Source: Saccharomyces paradoxus
Taxonomy: Eukaryota; Ascomycota; Saccharomycetes; Saccharomycetales; Saccharomycetaceae
Length of the DNA: 64,000 nt
Assembly: GCF_002079055.1 (NCBI RefSeq)
Contig: NC_047491.1
Location: forward strand, 496,001-560,000
Reading direction: 5' to 3'
The notes below the pieces were generated by a model. That model was not told the DNA's origin. It ran no database searches and saw only the letters and a program-made list of their open reading frames with translations. Shown here piece after piece: positions 20,423-32,895 of the stretch (the first letter of the stretch is position 1; every line of letters begins with the position of its first letter). A program made the position numbers and the translations under genes.

Positions 20423-21130
20423 ATGCCGGCAAACGTGAAGCACGCAACACATCTACTCAAACCTCTTCGACTTTTGTTATTGGGAGCTCCAGGGTCTGGT
20501 AAGGGGACACAGACTTCAAGATTACTAAAGCAGATCCCACAATTAACCTCAATTTCATCAGGCGATATTTTACGACAGGAAATAAAATCCGAATCCACTC
20601 TGGGCCGAGAGGCTGCTACTTATATTGCTCAAGGGAAGTTATTACCGGATGATCTCATAACGCGTCTAATAACATTCCGTCTTTCGGCATTGGGTTGGTT
20701 GAAACCATCTGCTACATGGTTACTTGACGGATTTCCTCGAACTACTGCACAAGCTTCTGCCTTGGATGAGCTTCTGAAACAGCATGACGCCAGCTTGAAT
20801 TTAGTGGTAGAGCTAGATGTGCCCGAATGCACAATATTGGAAAGAATCGAGAACAGATTTGTTCATGTTTCTAGTGGAAGAGTGTATAACTTACAATATA
20901 ATCCCCCCAAAATACCAGGATTAGATGATATCACAGGAGAGCCATTGACTAAGAGACTTGATGACACAGCGGAAGTATTCAAAAAAAGACTAGAAGAGTA
21001 CAATAAAACAAATGAGCCCTTAAAAGAGTATTACAAAAACAGTGGGATTTTTAGTACCGTCTCAGGCGAAACCTCGGATATTATCTTTCCAAAATTATTG
21101 GACCTTATAACCAGCAAATTTGGCCAATAA
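20423..21130 (+). CDS. ADK2: Mitochondrial GTP:AMP phosphotransferase (adenylate kinase 3)
   Basis: Adk2 is the matrix nucleoside monophosphate kinase that uses GTP (or ITP) to phosphorylate AMP. The 235-residue frame starts with a short basic leader, then the P-loop GAPGSGKGT at about residues 21-29 and the NMP-binding SSGDILRQE. DGFPRTTAQ follows, then the LID region (about 140-180), where the Zn-type cysteines are absent, and the arginine of the KRLDDTAEV motif. S. cerevisiae laboratory strains are known to differ in whether this gene is functional because of a frameshift in some of them; the frame here is continuous through every conserved motif, so it should make full-length enzyme. Confidence 0.96.
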   Translation: MPANVKHATHLLKPLRLLLLGAPGSGKGTQTSRLLKQIPQLTSISSGDILRQEIKSESTLGREAATYIAQGKLLPDDLITRLITFRLSALGWLKPSATWLLDGFPRTTAQASALDELLKQHDASLNLVVELDVPECTILERIENRFVHVSSGRVYNLQYNPPKIPGLDDITGEPLTKRLDDTAEVFKKRLEEYNKTNEPLKEYYKNSGIFSTVSGETSDIIFPKLLDLITSKFGQ

Positions 21131-21538
21131 GTCGGTTTAAAGCTATATTAATTGCAACTTTTTATCAGTTCCTTTCCCGGAACTGTGCAAAACTGTTAAA
21201 CCCGGAGAGAGGTCAGCATCTCATGAAACTAAATGAATATAGTTAACCGTAAATAACCTGAGTAGTCATTACGTTATGAGTTAAATCTTATATTAATCAT
21301 GGGCGACGGCGTTTAAGCAATGTATATGAAATATATGAAAATTTAAAGTAGAGTACTTTATGCCACATTGCTTCTGAAAAGGAATCTCTAGTCTGTATAT
21401 AATAAACACATATACATATATATGTATATCTTTGAGTTGATAAAGTACTGTTAGCCATTCACAGAGACACCATAAATCATCTTGGGTTGAAGGTCACTGC
21501 TATCCCCATTTTACTATACTTTAAGAAGATTAGAAACA
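21131..21538. other. ADK2-RAD3 intergenic region
   Basis: A 0.4-kb AT-rich spacer with an imperfect TATA/ACATATA repeat near 21410-21430. It carries the RAD3 promoter; no gene or element was seen. Confidence 0.75.
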
Positions 21539-23869
21539 ATGAAGTTTTATATAGATGATTTACCAGTGCTTTTCCCTTATCCCAAGATATATCCGGAGCA
21601 GTATAATTATATGTGCGACATTAAAAGAACCCTGGATGTAGGTGGAAACAGTATCTTGGAGATGCCTTCAGGAACAGGTAAAACCGTCTCATTGCTATCT
21701 CTCACAATCGCTTACCAGATACACTATCCCGAACATAGAAAAATCATATACTGTTCTCGTACTATGTCTGAAATCGAAAAAGCTTTAGTAGAATTGGAGA
21801 ATCTCATGGATTACAGAACTAAAGAACTGGGCTATCAAGAGGATTTTCGAGGTCTTGGCTTGACATCAAGGAAAAATTTGTGTCTGCATCCTGAAGTGAG
21901 TAAGGAACGAAAAGGTACAGTAGTCGATGAAAAATGCCGTAGAATGACAAATGGACAGGCGAAGAGAAAATTGGAGGAAGATCCAGAGGCCAATGTAGAA
22001 TTGTGTGAATACCATGAAAATTTGTACAATATTGAAGTAGAAGATTATCTACCAAAGGGCGTATTTTCTTTTGAAAAACTTTTGAAGTACTGCGAAGAAA
22101 AAACACTTTGTCCATATTTTATTGTTCGTCGTATGATTTCTCTTTGTAACATTATTATTTATTCTTACCATTATCTATTAGATCCTAAAATTGCTGAAAG
22201 AGTTTCCAACGAGGTTTCAAAAGATAGCATTGTCATTTTCGATGAGGCACACAATATTGATAATGTGTGTATTGAATCCCTGTCGTTAGACTTGACAACA
22301 GATGCATTGAGAAGAGCCACACGAGGTGCTAATGCGTTAGATGAACGTATTTCCGAGGTGAGAAAGGTTGACTCGCAGAAACTACAGGATGAATACGAAA
22401 AACTAGTTCAAGGTCTGCATTCTGCAGATATTCTTACCGACCAGGAAGAGCCATATGTGGAAACGCCTGTTTTGCCCCAAGATCTTCTAACTGAAGCAAT
22501 CCCGGGGAATATACGGAGAGCTGAACATTTTGTTTCATTTTTAAAGAGGCTGATAGAATATCTGAAGACCAGAATGAAAGTTCTTCATGTTATTTCAGAA
22601 ACACCAAAATCGTTTCTGCAGCATTTAAAACAATTAACTTTTATAGAACGAAAACCCCTTCGCTTTTGTTCAGAAAGGTTATCATTGCTTGTAAGAACTT
22701 TAGAAGTTACAGAGGTAGAAGATTTCACTGCATTGAAAGACATAGCGACATTTGCTACGCTTATATCAACATATGAGGAAGGGTTCTTGCTGATTATTGA
22801 ACCATATGAAATTGAAAATGCTGCAGTTCCGAATCCGATTATGAGATTTACTTGCTTAGATGCATCGATTGCCATTAAACCAGTCTTCGAGAGGTTTTCC
22901 TCTGTTATTATCACTTCGGGGACTATATCACCATTAGACATGTATCCAAGAATGTTAAACTTTAAAACAGTCTTACAAAAATCATACGCCATGACCCTAG
23001 CGAAAAAATCATTCCTACCAATGATTATTACCAAGGGCTCCGATCAAGTTGCAATTTCTTCAAGATTTGAAATTAGAAACGATCCTAGTATTGTTCGTAA
23101 TTACGGCTCTATGTTAGTTGAATTTGCCAAGATTACGCCCGATGGAATGGTTGTGTTTTTCCCCTCATATCTGTATATGGAAAGTATTGTTTCGATGTGG
23201 CAAACAATGGGTATTCTTGACGAGGTTTGGAAGCATAAATTAATTCTAGTTGAGACTCCTGATGCTCAAGAAACATCTCTAGCTCTGGAGACCTACAGAA
23301 AAGCCTGCTCAAACGGGCGTGGTGCAATTTTGCTTTCTGTTGCTAGAGGCAAGGTATCTGAAGGTATCGATTTTGATCATCAATATGGCAGAACCGTGTT
23401 GATGATAGGTATCCCGTTTCAATACACAGAATCACGCATTTTGAAAGCTCGTTTAGAATTCATGAGGGAAAATTATCGCATCAGAGAAAATGACTTCTTA
23501 TCTTTTGATGCAATGAGACATGCGGCGCAATGTTTGGGGAGAGTTCTAAGAGGGAAGGACGATTATGGTGTAATGGTACTGGCAGACCGTAGATTTTCAA
23601 GAAAAAGAAGTCAGTTACCAAAATGGATTGCTCAAGGTTTGTCAGATGCTGACTTAAACCTTTCAACCGACATGGCCATATCCAATACCAAACAATTCTT
23701 AAGAACGATGGCTCAACCGACAGATCCTAAAGACCAAGAAGGTGTATCTGTTTGGAGTTATGAAGATTTGATAAAGCACCAAAATAGCAGAAAAGACAAG
23801 GGTGGATTTATTGAAAGCAAAAACAAAGAAGGAGAACAGGATGAAGATGAAGATATAGAAATGCAGTGA
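21539..23869 (+). CDS. RAD3: TFIIH DNA helicase Rad3 (XPD)
   Basis: Rad3 is the 5'-3' Fe-S DNA helicase of TFIIH, needed for nucleotide excision repair and for RNA polymerase II initiation. The 776 residues are close to the 778 expected. Walker A is PSGTGKT with its Lys at residue 48, and the DEAH box DEAHNID lies near residue 235. Four cysteines between about residues 115 and 195 fit the Fe-S cluster. The C-terminal helicase motifs SVARGKVSEGIDF and QCLGRVLRGK are intact. The last 20 residues are acidic, as in S. cerevisiae. It faces BRR2 tail to tail with only about 120 bp between stops. Confidence 0.99.
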   Translation: MKFYIDDLPVLFPYPKIYPEQYNYMCDIKRTLDVGGNSILEMPSGTGKTVSLLSLTIAYQIHYPEHRKIIYCSRTMSEIEKALVELENLMDYRTKELGYQEDFRGLGLTSRKNLCLHPEVSKERKGTVVDEKCRRMTNGQAKRKLEEDPEANVELCEYHENLYNIEVEDYLPKGVFSFEKLLKYCEEKTLCPYFIVRRMISLCNIIIYSYHYLLDPKIAERVSNEVSKDSIVIFDEAHNIDNVCIESLSLDLTTDALRRATRGANALDERISEVRKVDSQKLQDEYEKLVQGLHSADILTDQEEPYVETPVLPQDLLTEAIPGNIRRAEHFVSFLKRLIEYLKTRMKVLHVISETPKSFLQHLKQLTFIERKPLRFCSERLSLLVRTLEVTEVEDFTALKDIATFATLISTYEEGFLLIIEPYEIENAAVPNPIMRFTCLDASIAIKPVFERFSSVIITSGTISPLDMYPRMLNFKTVLQKSYAMTLAKKSFLPMIITKGSDQVAISSRFEIRNDPSIVRNYGSMLVEFAKITPDGMVVFFPSYLYMESIVSMWQTMGILDEVWKHKLILVETPDAQETSLALETYRKACSNGRGAILLSVARGKVSEGIDFDHQYGRTVLMIGIPFQYTESRILKARLEFMRENYRIRENDFLSFDAMRHAAQCLGRVLRGKDDYGVMVLADRRFSRKRSQLPKWIAQGLSDADLNLSTDMAISNTKQFLRTMAQPTDPKDQEGVSVWSYEDLIKHQNSRKDKGGFIESKNKEGEQDEDEDIEMQ

Positions 23870-23988
23870 CGCAATGATGCTCTATTGATATAAACTATAT
23901 ATGCGGCAATTGGATTACATAGCCACAAAAAAACCTCTTAGATATATATAAAAAAACCCTTTGAGGTATTTAGGACTAAACAGTGGGT

Positions 23989-26900
23989 TTACTTCACATT
24001 TATCTCAAATGACAATTCTTTATCTGCGTCAAGATATGAATCACAGACGCACCAAATGGTTAAGTTATGTTTACCAGATGTCGGAGTATCAAATTCTAAT
24101 TCATAGTGTTGAGTCTCCTTATTTAAAGTAACTTTCTTGATAGCATAAAGTTCCTTTTCAGAGACGTCACCTAAAACTAACCACCAACCTTCTAGTTTAT
24201 CAAATGGATACTTTTCGGAAGTTACTTGCAAACTTTCAGGTTCAACATCTCTTGTTAATTGAATGGTAATTTTTTGTTTTGCACCTGAAGTTAAGGAATC
24301 AGAATTATTCAACGAATAAGTAAGTTCAACGTTGGGGTAATTGTTGACAAACGCGGCGACCTGAGCAAGCTGTGAACCAGTGAGCGTTAGAATTTCATCC
24401 CTCTCATCGTCCTCAAGAGCCATTATATCATAAACCGTCTCAACGTTAATTTCTTTACATTTTTCCAGAATCTTATTGTTGAAGTGCGGGATCTGCCTCA
24501 GCGGGTTATCAACATCCCATACACCTTGAATCAACATCTGCGCCAAGTCCATGGCGGTAGTGGCATTCAAATATCCGTTTGCTGAAAGAATATCAACCAC
24601 AACGTTAATTAATGAAACGACCTTTTCTAAAATGTCTCTTAAATCATTTTGAAAGTCTACAGGTAATTCAACACGTGAAAAATACGCTTGTAACAACAGG
24701 AAAACTTTCAAGCTCACAGAATCAGAAGAAGCGTCGCCAGGAAATTTTAATGGTAGTTTTTTACTTAATCTGACAAGTAATGCTCTGTCGCCCTTTCTAA
24801 GTGGGATACTTTCGAATTCAACCGCTGTGGAAAGAACATACAACATATCTTTAAGTGTTGACGTATTCGATAAAGAGGAAACGAATGACTGAATAGTGAA
24901 AAAGGATACACCATAATGAGAAGCAATCAACCCGTTATTCAAGGCAGAGATCATTTCAGTTGCTTCATCATCTCCTCCTTTAACTTCTGCTTTTGTTTCA
25001 GTTTCTGTATCATCAATCTCAATAAAAGATGATTCAACCAAGTCGTTCAAACTGGTTTCAACTAGATTGGTTAAAAAAACTGAAATGCCATATGGGGATG
25101 TATCCCTTACACCATAATAGCTTGGATTCACATGGATACGGCGATAGAAATACGAATAAGTAAACCAGTCAACACAATCTTGTTTGCTGTGTATAATAGA
25201 ATTTGCAATCTCGTTGTTCAAAGTATCATGAATGATATACTGTAAAAAACTCTCAGTAGGCAGGGGCTCAATTAAAAACTTCTTGTAGTAGGTCTTCATG
25301 TTGTGACTCGTCAAAATTAAAACCTTACCAGCCATTGAATCGTTACCATTAGCTAGTCCCACCATTTCTAAAAGTTCATTTATGGTATATGACATATATT
25401 TATGCTCTGCACCATCGTAAAAGTTGGTCCCTAGTATAATCACTTCATCAGTTTTACAAGCGAAAGCGGAGCAATCCTTAGAAATGAGTAAAACTGATAC
25501 TGCACCGTATTCGAATAACTTTTTTACGATTCTTTCGTCATTTGGTGCCATCCCCTTATACAGAATACCCACACCATGTTTTAAAGGCGCCCTTAAATGG
25601 CTATCTGTCAATTTTTCAACGTACGCTACGACTTGCTCTTCTTCGGCATTCAACATATCCCATTGTATTGCTTTTGAAAACCTCATAAATGCAGACGCAA
25701 CTTCAACACAATCTTTTCTGGATGATAGGAACACCGAGCTAGAATTTCGATTTGCCGCAGCAGCAGCAGATGCTTCAAATGCCATTTGAAGCATCGAAGA
25801 ATTGAACGATATGTGTTCAACATCTTTAAATGACTGAATGTTTATTTCGAGAGGTTCAACTCTTTCGCTTGGAGAAAAGTTATATATGTTTGACTTTGTC
25901 ATACCAGCCCATTCACCAAAATCACGAGCATTTGCCAAACAATTCGACAGGCAAACAAATCGAATTTTCTTTTCAAGTTGGGTAGCTATAAATATCATTC
26001 TGGAAATTAGCGTTTCATAGACTGCACCATAAACACCTTGACTAATCTCATGAGCGTCATCATATATCACCAATTCTAAACTTTGGATGTTTTTTCTTTG
26101 CCTCCAGCGACGTGACAAAAGCTCAAATTGCACAGGGGTAGCCAAGAGAACATGACTTTTTGCTAATAGTCTTAAATTTAGTGAAGGATCATTTCCCAGC
26201 TTATTAATGGTCTTTCCACCAGCAAGATGAGATAACCTTTTATTCCACTCGGATAGCACAGCATCAATTTTTTTTTCAGACGAATTGATATAAACCGCTC
26301 TTCCTTTATTCTGTCTCCAGTGATTTAGCAACGCTAATTCAGCTATGGCCGTTTTACCCGAGCCCTTTGCTGAACCTACAAACACCGAGTCATTCGAATT
26401 GTAGAGAGATTCGAAAACCTGGCTCTGGATCTTGTTGAAAGTTTTGAATCCAAATACTTCGGAAAAATCATCGTTGCCAAGCTCTGATGTTGAAATATTA
26501 ATATTCTCCAGAAGGGGAGTGGGAGGAGGAAATTTATTCGGAAGCTTAAAACCACTGAAGGAAACTGGAATCTCGGATTCACTATGCCACCAGTTTTCAG
26601 ATATCACAGTAAGGAAGAAATTAGGTGGTAAGTTATTTTGATTGTGCTGCTTTAACTCGTGAGTAAAGGAAAAGGTAAATTCCCGCCCCATCATATCTGG
26701 AGTGATAAATAGTAGGTCATAAAAAAGTATCGAATCGCCATCAGTATCTTCTAGCATGAGCAAAAAAGGTTGAAGGGAACCATGTATTTTCATATCCCAC
26801 ATCCAGTCGGCTATTATTTCAACGTTGAACCTTATAACGCTACGAGTAATAGGCTGAGCATTACATGTTACGGATATTTTAGGAAACCTTCTCAATAAAT

Positions 26901-29900
26901 CGTAAACCTGCTTCCCATATTTTTCAGATCTGATTGCACGGCCAACTTCGGCAGGTGTTTCTAGTTGTAGATAATCTCCCCATGGTACTGTGGAAGCTTC
27001 CAGCCTTTTAATGACCTCAACAGGACATTTTTTGAACTGTCTTAAAGGAGAGTTTGTTGGCCACATTCTCGTTGTGGCAGACTTACAAAAATTTAGCAAC
27101 ATCCGCGTAGGATGTCCCCACCCTCTCTTCAAGCATATTTCAAACATAGCACGTAATAGCCTACCCGCATTTTGGTGAATAAAAACCATATCAGCATTTA
27201 GTGCAAAACCCTCGAACTTTAGCTGGGAAAAATAAGATTGCAGTAGAACGTTCACTTTTGCTAATGGATCATCAATGTCTTCTCTAATAGGAATAGGAGC
27301 TTTTTCTAGAAGTTGTTTCAGTTCTCTCTTCTCTTCGTATCTTACCGATATGTACTTAAACTCTTCTGACATTGCAAATATTCTAAAAAGATCAATCTGT
27401 GTTGTGTGTTCATCTAACTCTCTATTGTAAACATTCATAGATGCATGGTTTATGTAAAATGACGACGCTATATTTCCTAGATCTGTTGCCTCAACCACAT
27501 CGTTTTCAGCATCGTATAACACCAACTCTTGTTCTTTCAAAATGCCTAGGGCTGAATGAATCAAACTTTCTCTAAACTTTTTCAATTGCCTATCTTCTGA
27601 AATATCAGGTATTTTATAAAGCGTAGGGGAAGCTAACATTCTGACATATAAGTAAGTATACGACAACCAATTTACAGCATCACTTCTGCATTTAATATTA
27701 CCAGCGACAACTTCAGCATTTAAATTGTCAACCAATTTTGAAACGAATTGTGATTCTATGGGCAATTGCTGATTTAAAACCGAGAGATAATATTGAATGT
27801 TTGATTGATCTGTTATTATAATACCTTCCCCAAATGTGTCATACCTCGGTCTACCTGCTCTACCTAACATTTGAAGTACGTCCTGTGGAGAAAGTTGTTC
27901 CCAGGACCCCTTTTCAGGTGAATAAACATCTGTTCCTTTTATAATAACTGTATGAGCAGGGAGATTAACACCCCATGCCAACGTCGCAGTGCACACCAAT
28001 ACTTGCAATAATCCGTCAGCAAACAGATCTTCAGATAGAGATCTGTCATTCCTAGCCAGCCCGGCGTGATGCGTCCCTATACCACTTTCAATTAATTTTC
28101 TTAGACTTGGATCAATCACGTTCGCAGCTTCTGTCTTTAAAATCTGCTTCGATCCTGAATCATTTTTGGTTAGTTTATGAGCAATGTTCTCTTCCATAAA
28201 CTTCTTCTTTAACCATGTCGCTGTTCGTGATGTTTCTTTTCGTGAGTGAACAAACACGATTATTTGATTGCCTTCATTGATGGATTCTAAAACCTTCTCA
28301 TAACAAACATCGTTCATAGCTTTCAGCTTTTTCAAGGAGTTTCGTTCCTTGATTCCACAAAACTGTTGAGATAGTGGACATGGTCTAAATGAGGAATCAA
28401 AATAAAATAATCCTTCCTTAGGAACCCTTAAAAACCTCCCGACATCCTCATAATTTGGTAAAGTTGCAGAAAGACCTATAATTCTCGGGCACTCCTGGCC
28501 ATATTTGGAAGCCCAAAATGTTCTAGCGACAATACTCTCCAACACTGGTCCTCTTTCATCATGCAACAAGTGTATTTCATCTATAATCAACAAATGAACT
28601 AGTTCTACGATAGCCAGATTATTTGAATTTCTAGTAGTTATGTCCCACTTCTCTGGCGTAGAAACTAAAATTTGCGTCTCTTCAATTTGTTTTCTGCTAA
28701 GCCTAGAATCACCAGTCAATTCAGCAACTTTTATTCCTAAAAAGGCCAATCTCCTTTGAAATTCTCGCACTTGTTCCTGCACTAATGCTTTCAAAGGTGC
28801 TATATAAACAATTTTAAACGCAGAAAGGTTCAAGCTTTTCGTTGTCGGGTTATAATAATGGGACAAAGCTTTCAATATAGTTAATAAAGCAATATTAGTC
28901 TTACCTGAACCAGTAGGCGCACATATTAACATGTTTGAATCACCTTCGAATGCTGCGTTAAAGACCTTTGATTGTATAGGATTGAATGACATTGTTTCCG
29001 ATGAAGGAAACGCCTCCTGACACCAAGCTGGCAAAGAAGCAATTTCTTTCAACTCATAATCAATAACAGGCTTCTTCGGGGCTGGAATATGTATTTCGTC
29101 ATACTGTGGTTTCACTCTTTTGAACGATCCTTCCGGCAGGGATACTTTTGTAACGGTCATTAATTTAGAACTTTCATCAAACCTAATCTTTTCCAAATCT
29201 ACAACGGGCGGTATTGCTGGATTACTGAATTTTGTCCTTTTTGCTTCCGAAGACTGTGGCTGATCGTCACCAGAATCAAGTTCACGCTTTGCGAAAGCAG
29301 TGTTTCTAAATTTGTACTGTTCAACAAGATCGTCCAAGCCATTTACAACCATTTCCTCTATTACGTTCGGTATTTCATTCTCTGTGCTCTTTGCTAGCCG
29401 TATGCCCCAAAAGATTGCAGATCTATTCTTAAGAATAAATTCAGCCAGTGGTATATTCTCGAAGTCAAGCAGATAAACCAACTTCTGCTCCAACGCTACT
29501 GGATTACGCTCATAACTTTTAATCTCATGCAAAATCTTCTCTGAAAGGTCTTGTATTGCAGAAGTATCCTTATAATCAAGCTCCGACCGAAGTTTTCTCT
29601 GCAAAAAGAATTCATCAATTGAATATATCGGAATGCTCTCAATATTACTTCTTTTATCATCAGAAAGCTTGATTATATCGTTTTCAATATTTGGCAATGC
29701 CCTGTTATTCGTTGTTTTGAGGTTGACTTCAACGCCATTATGATCATATTCCTCCTCCTCCTCCTCATCATCATCGTTGATTTCTCTCTCAAGAACATTG
29801 GTGTTATTAGACAGTTCTGCCACTTCTTCCTCATCTGATTTTTCATCATCGGCAAGAATCGCCACTGCTTGCTTATCGGTTTTGTCAGGATGAATTTCAT

Positions 29901-30483
29901 AATCGGTAAGGTTTTTCATAAGTTTGACTAACTCGGTAAACTTTGGGGTATTTATATTGATGCCCAACTCATCCTGGATCTTTTCCTTTCGCTTTTCAAT
30001 ATTACCGTCTCCATTTTCTTCATTTTCTTTCAATTGTTTGATAAGTATGTCTGCAGTTCCAATAATAAGGTCATGGGGTATATCATTACCTAAAACTTCT
30101 GTAACCCACAGCAAAACCTGCTCGTAAACTTCAACATTTGAGGGACTCTTTGGATAATAGTGTAACCTGAAATTGGAGGAGGAGTTCAAAATGGTACTAT
30201 GCTGTTGGATTTTTCTTAAAGATGTGCTCTTTTCAGTTTTTTCCACAGCGACATCACTTTCTTTTATTTCCTTATTAACATTACTGCGCAGGCTCTGCCC
30301 CATATCTTTAGCACTAATTCTGCCACTCATAGACTTTGGCTGTGATATTTCCGCGTCCCTCTGGGGATTTTGGCTGATATTCATAAAGCGCTTATCGACT
30401 TTCAACACCTTATTGGACATCTCATCATAACGATAGATCTCTCTAATTTTTTTGACCTTATCCCTCGTTTCGTGCTCAGTCAT
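23989..30483 (-). CDS. BRR2: U5 snRNP RNA helicase Brr2
   Basis: Brr2 is the Ski2-like helicase of U5 snRNP that unwinds U4/U6 to activate the spliceosome. The 2,164-residue protein has a hydrophilic N-terminal extension with a run of acidic residues (about 230-250) and then two helicase-Sec63 cassettes. The first has Walker A APTGSGKT and DEIH, the second GSAKGSGKT and the divergent DDAH. That asymmetry is normal: the N-terminal cassette is the active one and the C-terminal cassette is regulatory. The 6.5-kb frame is uninterrupted. It is divergent from RAD24 with about 280 bp between start codons. Confidence 0.98.
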   Translation of the reverse strand: MTEHETRDKVKKIREIYRYDEMSNKVLKVDKRFMNISQNPQRDAEISQPKSMSGRISAKDMGQSLRSNVNKEIKESDVAVEKTEKSTSLRKIQQHSTILNSSSNFRLHYYPKSPSNVEVYEQVLLWVTEVLGNDIPHDLIIGTADILIKQLKENEENGDGNIEKRKEKIQDELGININTPKFTELVKLMKNLTDYEIHPDKTDKQAVAILADDEKSDEEEVAELSNNTNVLEREINDDDEEEEEEYDHNGVEVNLKTTNNRALPNIENDIIKLSDDKRSNIESIPIYSIDEFFLQRKLRSELDYKDTSAIQDLSEKILHEIKSYERNPVALEQKLVYLLDFENIPLAEFILKNRSAIFWGIRLAKSTENEIPNVIEEMVVNGLDDLVEQYKFRNTAFAKRELDSGDDQPQSSEAKRTKFSNPAIPPVVDLEKIRFDESSKLMTVTKVSLPEGSFKRVKPQYDEIHIPAPKKPVIDYELKEIASLPAWCQEAFPSSETMSFNPIQSKVFNAAFEGDSNMLICAPTGSGKTNIALLTILKALSHYYNPTTKSLNLSAFKIVYIAPLKALVQEQVREFQRRLAFLGIKVAELTGDSRLSRKQIEETQILVSTPEKWDITTRNSNNLAIVELVHLLIIDEIHLLHDERGPVLESIVARTFWASKYGQECPRIIGLSATLPNYEDVGRFLRVPKEGLFYFDSSFRPCPLSQQFCGIKERNSLKKLKAMNDVCYEKVLESINEGNQIIVFVHSRKETSRTATWLKKKFMEENIAHKLTKNDSGSKQILKTEAANVIDPSLRKLIESGIGTHHAGLARNDRSLSEDLFADGLLQVLVCTATLAWGVNLPAHTVIIKGTDVYSPEKGSWEQLSPQDVLQMLGRAGRPRYDTFGEGIIITDQSNIQYYLSVLNQQLPIESQFVSKLVDNLNAEVVAGNIKCRSDAVNWLSYTYLYVRMLASPTLYKIPDISEDRQLKKFRESLIHSALGILKEQELVLYDAENDVVEATDLGNIASSFYINHASMNVYNRELDEHTTQIDLFRIFAMSEEFKYISVRYEEKRELKQLLEKAPIPIREDIDDPLAKVNVLLQSYFSQLKFEGFALNADMVFIHQNAGRLLRAMFEICLKRGWGHPTRMLLNFCKSATTRMWPTNSPLRQFKKCPVEVIKRLEASTVPWGDYLQLETPAEVGRAIRSEKYGKQVYDLLRRFPKISVTCNAQPITRSVIRFNVEIIADWMWDMKIHGSLQPFLLMLEDTDGDSILFYDLLFITPDMMGREFTFSFTHELKQHNQNNLPPNFFLTVISENWWHSESEIPVSFSGFKLPNKFPPPTPLLENINISTSELGNDDFSEVFGFKTFNKIQSQVFESLYNSNDSVFVGSAKGSGKTAIAELALLNHWRQNKGRAVYINSSEKKIDAVLSEWNKRLSHLAGGKTINKLGNDPSLNLRLLAKSHVLLATPVQFELLSRRWRQRKNIQSLELVIYDDAHEISQGVYGAVYETLISRMIFIATQLEKKIRFVCLSNCLANARDFGEWAGMTKSNIYNFSPSERVEPLEINIQSFKDVEHISFNSSMLQMAFEASAAAAANRNSSSVFLSSRKDCVEVASAFMRFSKAIQWDMLNAEEEQVVAYVEKLTDSHLRAPLKHGVGILYKGMAPNDERIVKKLFEYGAVSVLLISKDCSAFACKTDEVIILGTNFYDGAEHKYMSYTINELLEMVGLANGNDSMAGKVLILTSHNMKTYYKKFLIEPLPTESFLQYIIHDTLNNEIANSIIHSKQDCVDWFTYSYFYRRIHVNPSYYGVRDTSPYGISVFLTNLVETSLNDLVESSFIEIDDTETETKAEVKGGDDEATEMISALNNGLIASHYGVSFFTIQSFVSSLSNTSTLKDMLYVLSTAVEFESIPLRKGDRALLVRLSKKLPLKFPGDASSDSVSLKVFLLLQAYFSRVELPVDFQNDLRDILEKVVSLINVVVDILSANGYLNATTAMDLAQMLIQGVWDVDNPLRQIPHFNNKILEKCKEINVETVYDIMALEDDERDEILTLTGSQLAQVAAFVNNYPNVELTYSLNNSDSLTSGAKQKITIQLTRDVEPESLQVTSEKYPFDKLEGWWLVLGDVSEKELYAIKKVTLNKETQHYELEFDTPTSGKHNLTIWCVCDSYLDADKELSFEINVK

Positions 30484-30760
30484 TTTTATTTAGGGAAGGT
30501 TTATGGTGATTTTTTCGAGGCAAGTTGCTCTATATTTTACGGTTGTATTATCTTAGTCAAGGTTATTATTACAAGCGTATTCCTTTTTAGTAGAAATGGC
30601 TTTAGTAGCATAAATTTTCAATATTCTCGTATATAGCGATATTATTCAATTGGTCGTCGAAGAGGCATACCCACATAATATCTGAGAGGTCATCACTAAT
30701 GTGCCTGTAGTATATGATTCAGCGCTGCTAGATTATCAAGCTTGTTCCTATCTGAATGAT

Positions 30761-32734
30761 ATGGATAGTTTGAATTTGAACAAACGGCCCTCATTACAAT
30801 ACAGTCTCAGTTCGTTGGGCTCACAAATCACAAAATGGAACTCATCTAGACCGACCTCGCCAGTACGTAATGCTAGAAGCACAGAGCGTGAATCCCTTTC
30901 CAAGCAAGATGTAGTTGATACCTCCCCAAATATTGATGAGAACGGCGGTGAACAGTGGCAAGAAAGATTTAAGCCCACTTGTTTGGAGCAGGTGGCCATT
31001 CATAAAAGAAAGCTTAAAGATGTACGAGAAGCTTTAGATGCCATGTTTTTGCCTGACGCCAAGCATAGAATCCTGCTACTCTCTGGCCCTAGTGGATGCT
31101 CCAAAAGTACAGTCATAAAAGAGCTTTCAAAAATTTTAGTTCCTAAATATAGACAAAAAAGCAACTTAATGTCCCTTCGAGGGATCTCGAACGACCATGA
31201 AGTGACCGAGTTCAGAGGTGATTGCATAGTCAACGATCTTCCTCAGATGGAAAGCTTTAGTGAGTTTTTAAAAGGTGCAAGGTATCTTGTGATGTCCAAC
31301 CTATCATTGATACTTATTGAGGACCTACCAAACGTCTTTCATATAGACACAAGACGTCGATTTCAACAACTTATATTGCAGTGGCTATATAGTTCAGAGC
31401 CTCTATTACCCCCCCTTGTGATATGCGTAACAGAATGTGAAATTCCAGAGAATGATAGTAACTATCGCAGGTTTGGAATTGATTATACGTTTAGTGCAGA
31501 AACCATCATGAGCAAAGAAATATTGATGCATTCGAGGTTGAAAAGAATTAAGTTTAATCCAATTAATAGCACTTTATTGAAGAAACACTTGAAACTTATT
31601 TGTGTTCAGAATATGAAAATGTTGAAGGAGAAAAATAAATGGAATAAAAGACAGGAAGTCATAGATTTTATCGCACGAGAGACCGGCGATATCAGGTCAG
31701 CAATTACTAGTCTTCAATTTTGGGCGACCTCAAGTGGAAATTTGCCCATTTCAACACGGGAATCCACCATATCATACTTTCATGCTATTGGGAAGGTTAT
31801 TCACGGTTCGCATAGCACGAAGAACGATAACGATATGATTAATAACCTTTTCAAGAATTCCAACGGTTTGTTATCAAAGCAGGATTTCAAACTAGGAATA
31901 TTAGAGAACTACAATACATTTAATAGAGGCAAATTTAGCATCTCTGATGCATCATCAATTGTAGATTGCTTGAGTGAATGTGATACTATGAACGGTCTGC
32001 CAGAGCCCAATGAGTACAGTTTACGGGAAGTGCGCAAAATATTTCGTAACATCAGCAAGGAGGGCCATAACCATGGGACGGTTTATTTTCCTAGAGAATG
32101 GAAAGTTAGGAAATTACAAAATTCATTCAAAGTTCAATCTGAGGATTGGTTAAATGTTAACCTTTATAAATATGGCGCAGTCCATTCTTTCAGGAATATA
32201 ACTATGGAATTTGGTTACTATGCACCTTTAATTAGGAAGTTTCAGAGCTATAAAAAAAAGTCCATGCTCTATTATTTAAAAAATCTTCCGGCTGACTCTT
32301 TGGAGCTCAAACAAACCATGGACAAATTCAGTGATTTAATGAAGATAGAGAACGGTATCGACATGATGGATCGGATAGGCGGGCCTATTGAAGCACTATC
32401 TGTAGAGGATGGACTAACACCATTGATGGACAACGATAGCAGTAATTCGGACCATTTAGAAGACCAAAAAAGGGAAAGGGACAGAAGACTTCGCGTTTTG
32501 ATTGACCAATATGAAAAGAATGTAATGATGGTGAATGACGGCCTTGAAGATGGAGAGGCCTCCTTTAACGATGACCCTATTGTCGATAGCGATGACAGCA
32601 ATAATATTGGTAATGAAACATTTGGGAGGAGCGATGAGGACGAATCGCTTTATGAAATGCTGTCTCAAAGACAACCACGTAATGCGCCAGTCATCAGTGA
32701 GTCACTTTCAGATTCGGATCTGGAAGTACTCTAA
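30761..32734 (+). CDS. RAD24: DNA damage checkpoint clamp loader Rad24
   Basis: Rad24 replaces Rfc1 in the alternative clamp loader that places the Ddc1-Mec3-Rad17 clamp at damaged DNA. The frame is open from 30701 but the first ATG is at 30761, giving 657 residues against 659 expected. Walker A reads SGPSGCSKST at about residue 110-118, followed by RFC-type boxes (LILIEDLPN, RDIRSAI-like sensor). The C-terminal quarter is acidic and Ser/Asp-rich and ends on a conserved SDSDLE motif. It has more substitutions relative to S. cerevisiae than neighbours such as PAB1, which is usual for this protein. Confidence 0.97.
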   Translation: MDSLNLNKRPSLQYSLSSLGSQITKWNSSRPTSPVRNARSTERESLSKQDVVDTSPNIDENGGEQWQERFKPTCLEQVAIHKRKLKDVREALDAMFLPDAKHRILLLSGPSGCSKSTVIKELSKILVPKYRQKSNLMSLRGISNDHEVTEFRGDCIVNDLPQMESFSEFLKGARYLVMSNLSLILIEDLPNVFHIDTRRRFQQLILQWLYSSEPLLPPLVICVTECEIPENDSNYRRFGIDYTFSAETIMSKEILMHSRLKRIKFNPINSTLLKKHLKLICVQNMKMLKEKNKWNKRQEVIDFIARETGDIRSAITSLQFWATSSGNLPISTRESTISYFHAIGKVIHGSHSTKNDNDMINNLFKNSNGLLSKQDFKLGILENYNTFNRGKFSISDASSIVDCLSECDTMNGLPEPNEYSLREVRKIFRNISKEGHNHGTVYFPREWKVRKLQNSFKVQSEDWLNVNLYKYGAVHSFRNITMEFGYYAPLIRKFQSYKKKSMLYYLKNLPADSLELKQTMDKFSDLMKIENGIDMMDRIGGPIEALSVEDGLTPLMDNDSSNSDHLEDQKRERDRRLRVLIDQYEKNVMMVNDGLEDGEASFNDDPIVDSDDSNNIGNETFGRSDEDESLYEMLSQRQPRNAPVISESLSDSDLEVL

Positions 32735-32895
32735 CTTTCTACCGTTTGTGTTTGAAGAGATTGTTTAAACAATTAGCAATATTTTACATTAATTTATGCA
32801 TGTTATACCTTTGGAATAAATAAATAAATATACGTATATACATACAATATACATATGTATGTATGTATAGAGATTTCACTACAAGAAGATTATTC

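Noticed and set aside
27909-28200. Possible frame break between the two BRR2 cassettes
   Set aside because: The 2,164-codon frame is continuous; the divergent second DEAD-like box is normal for Brr2.
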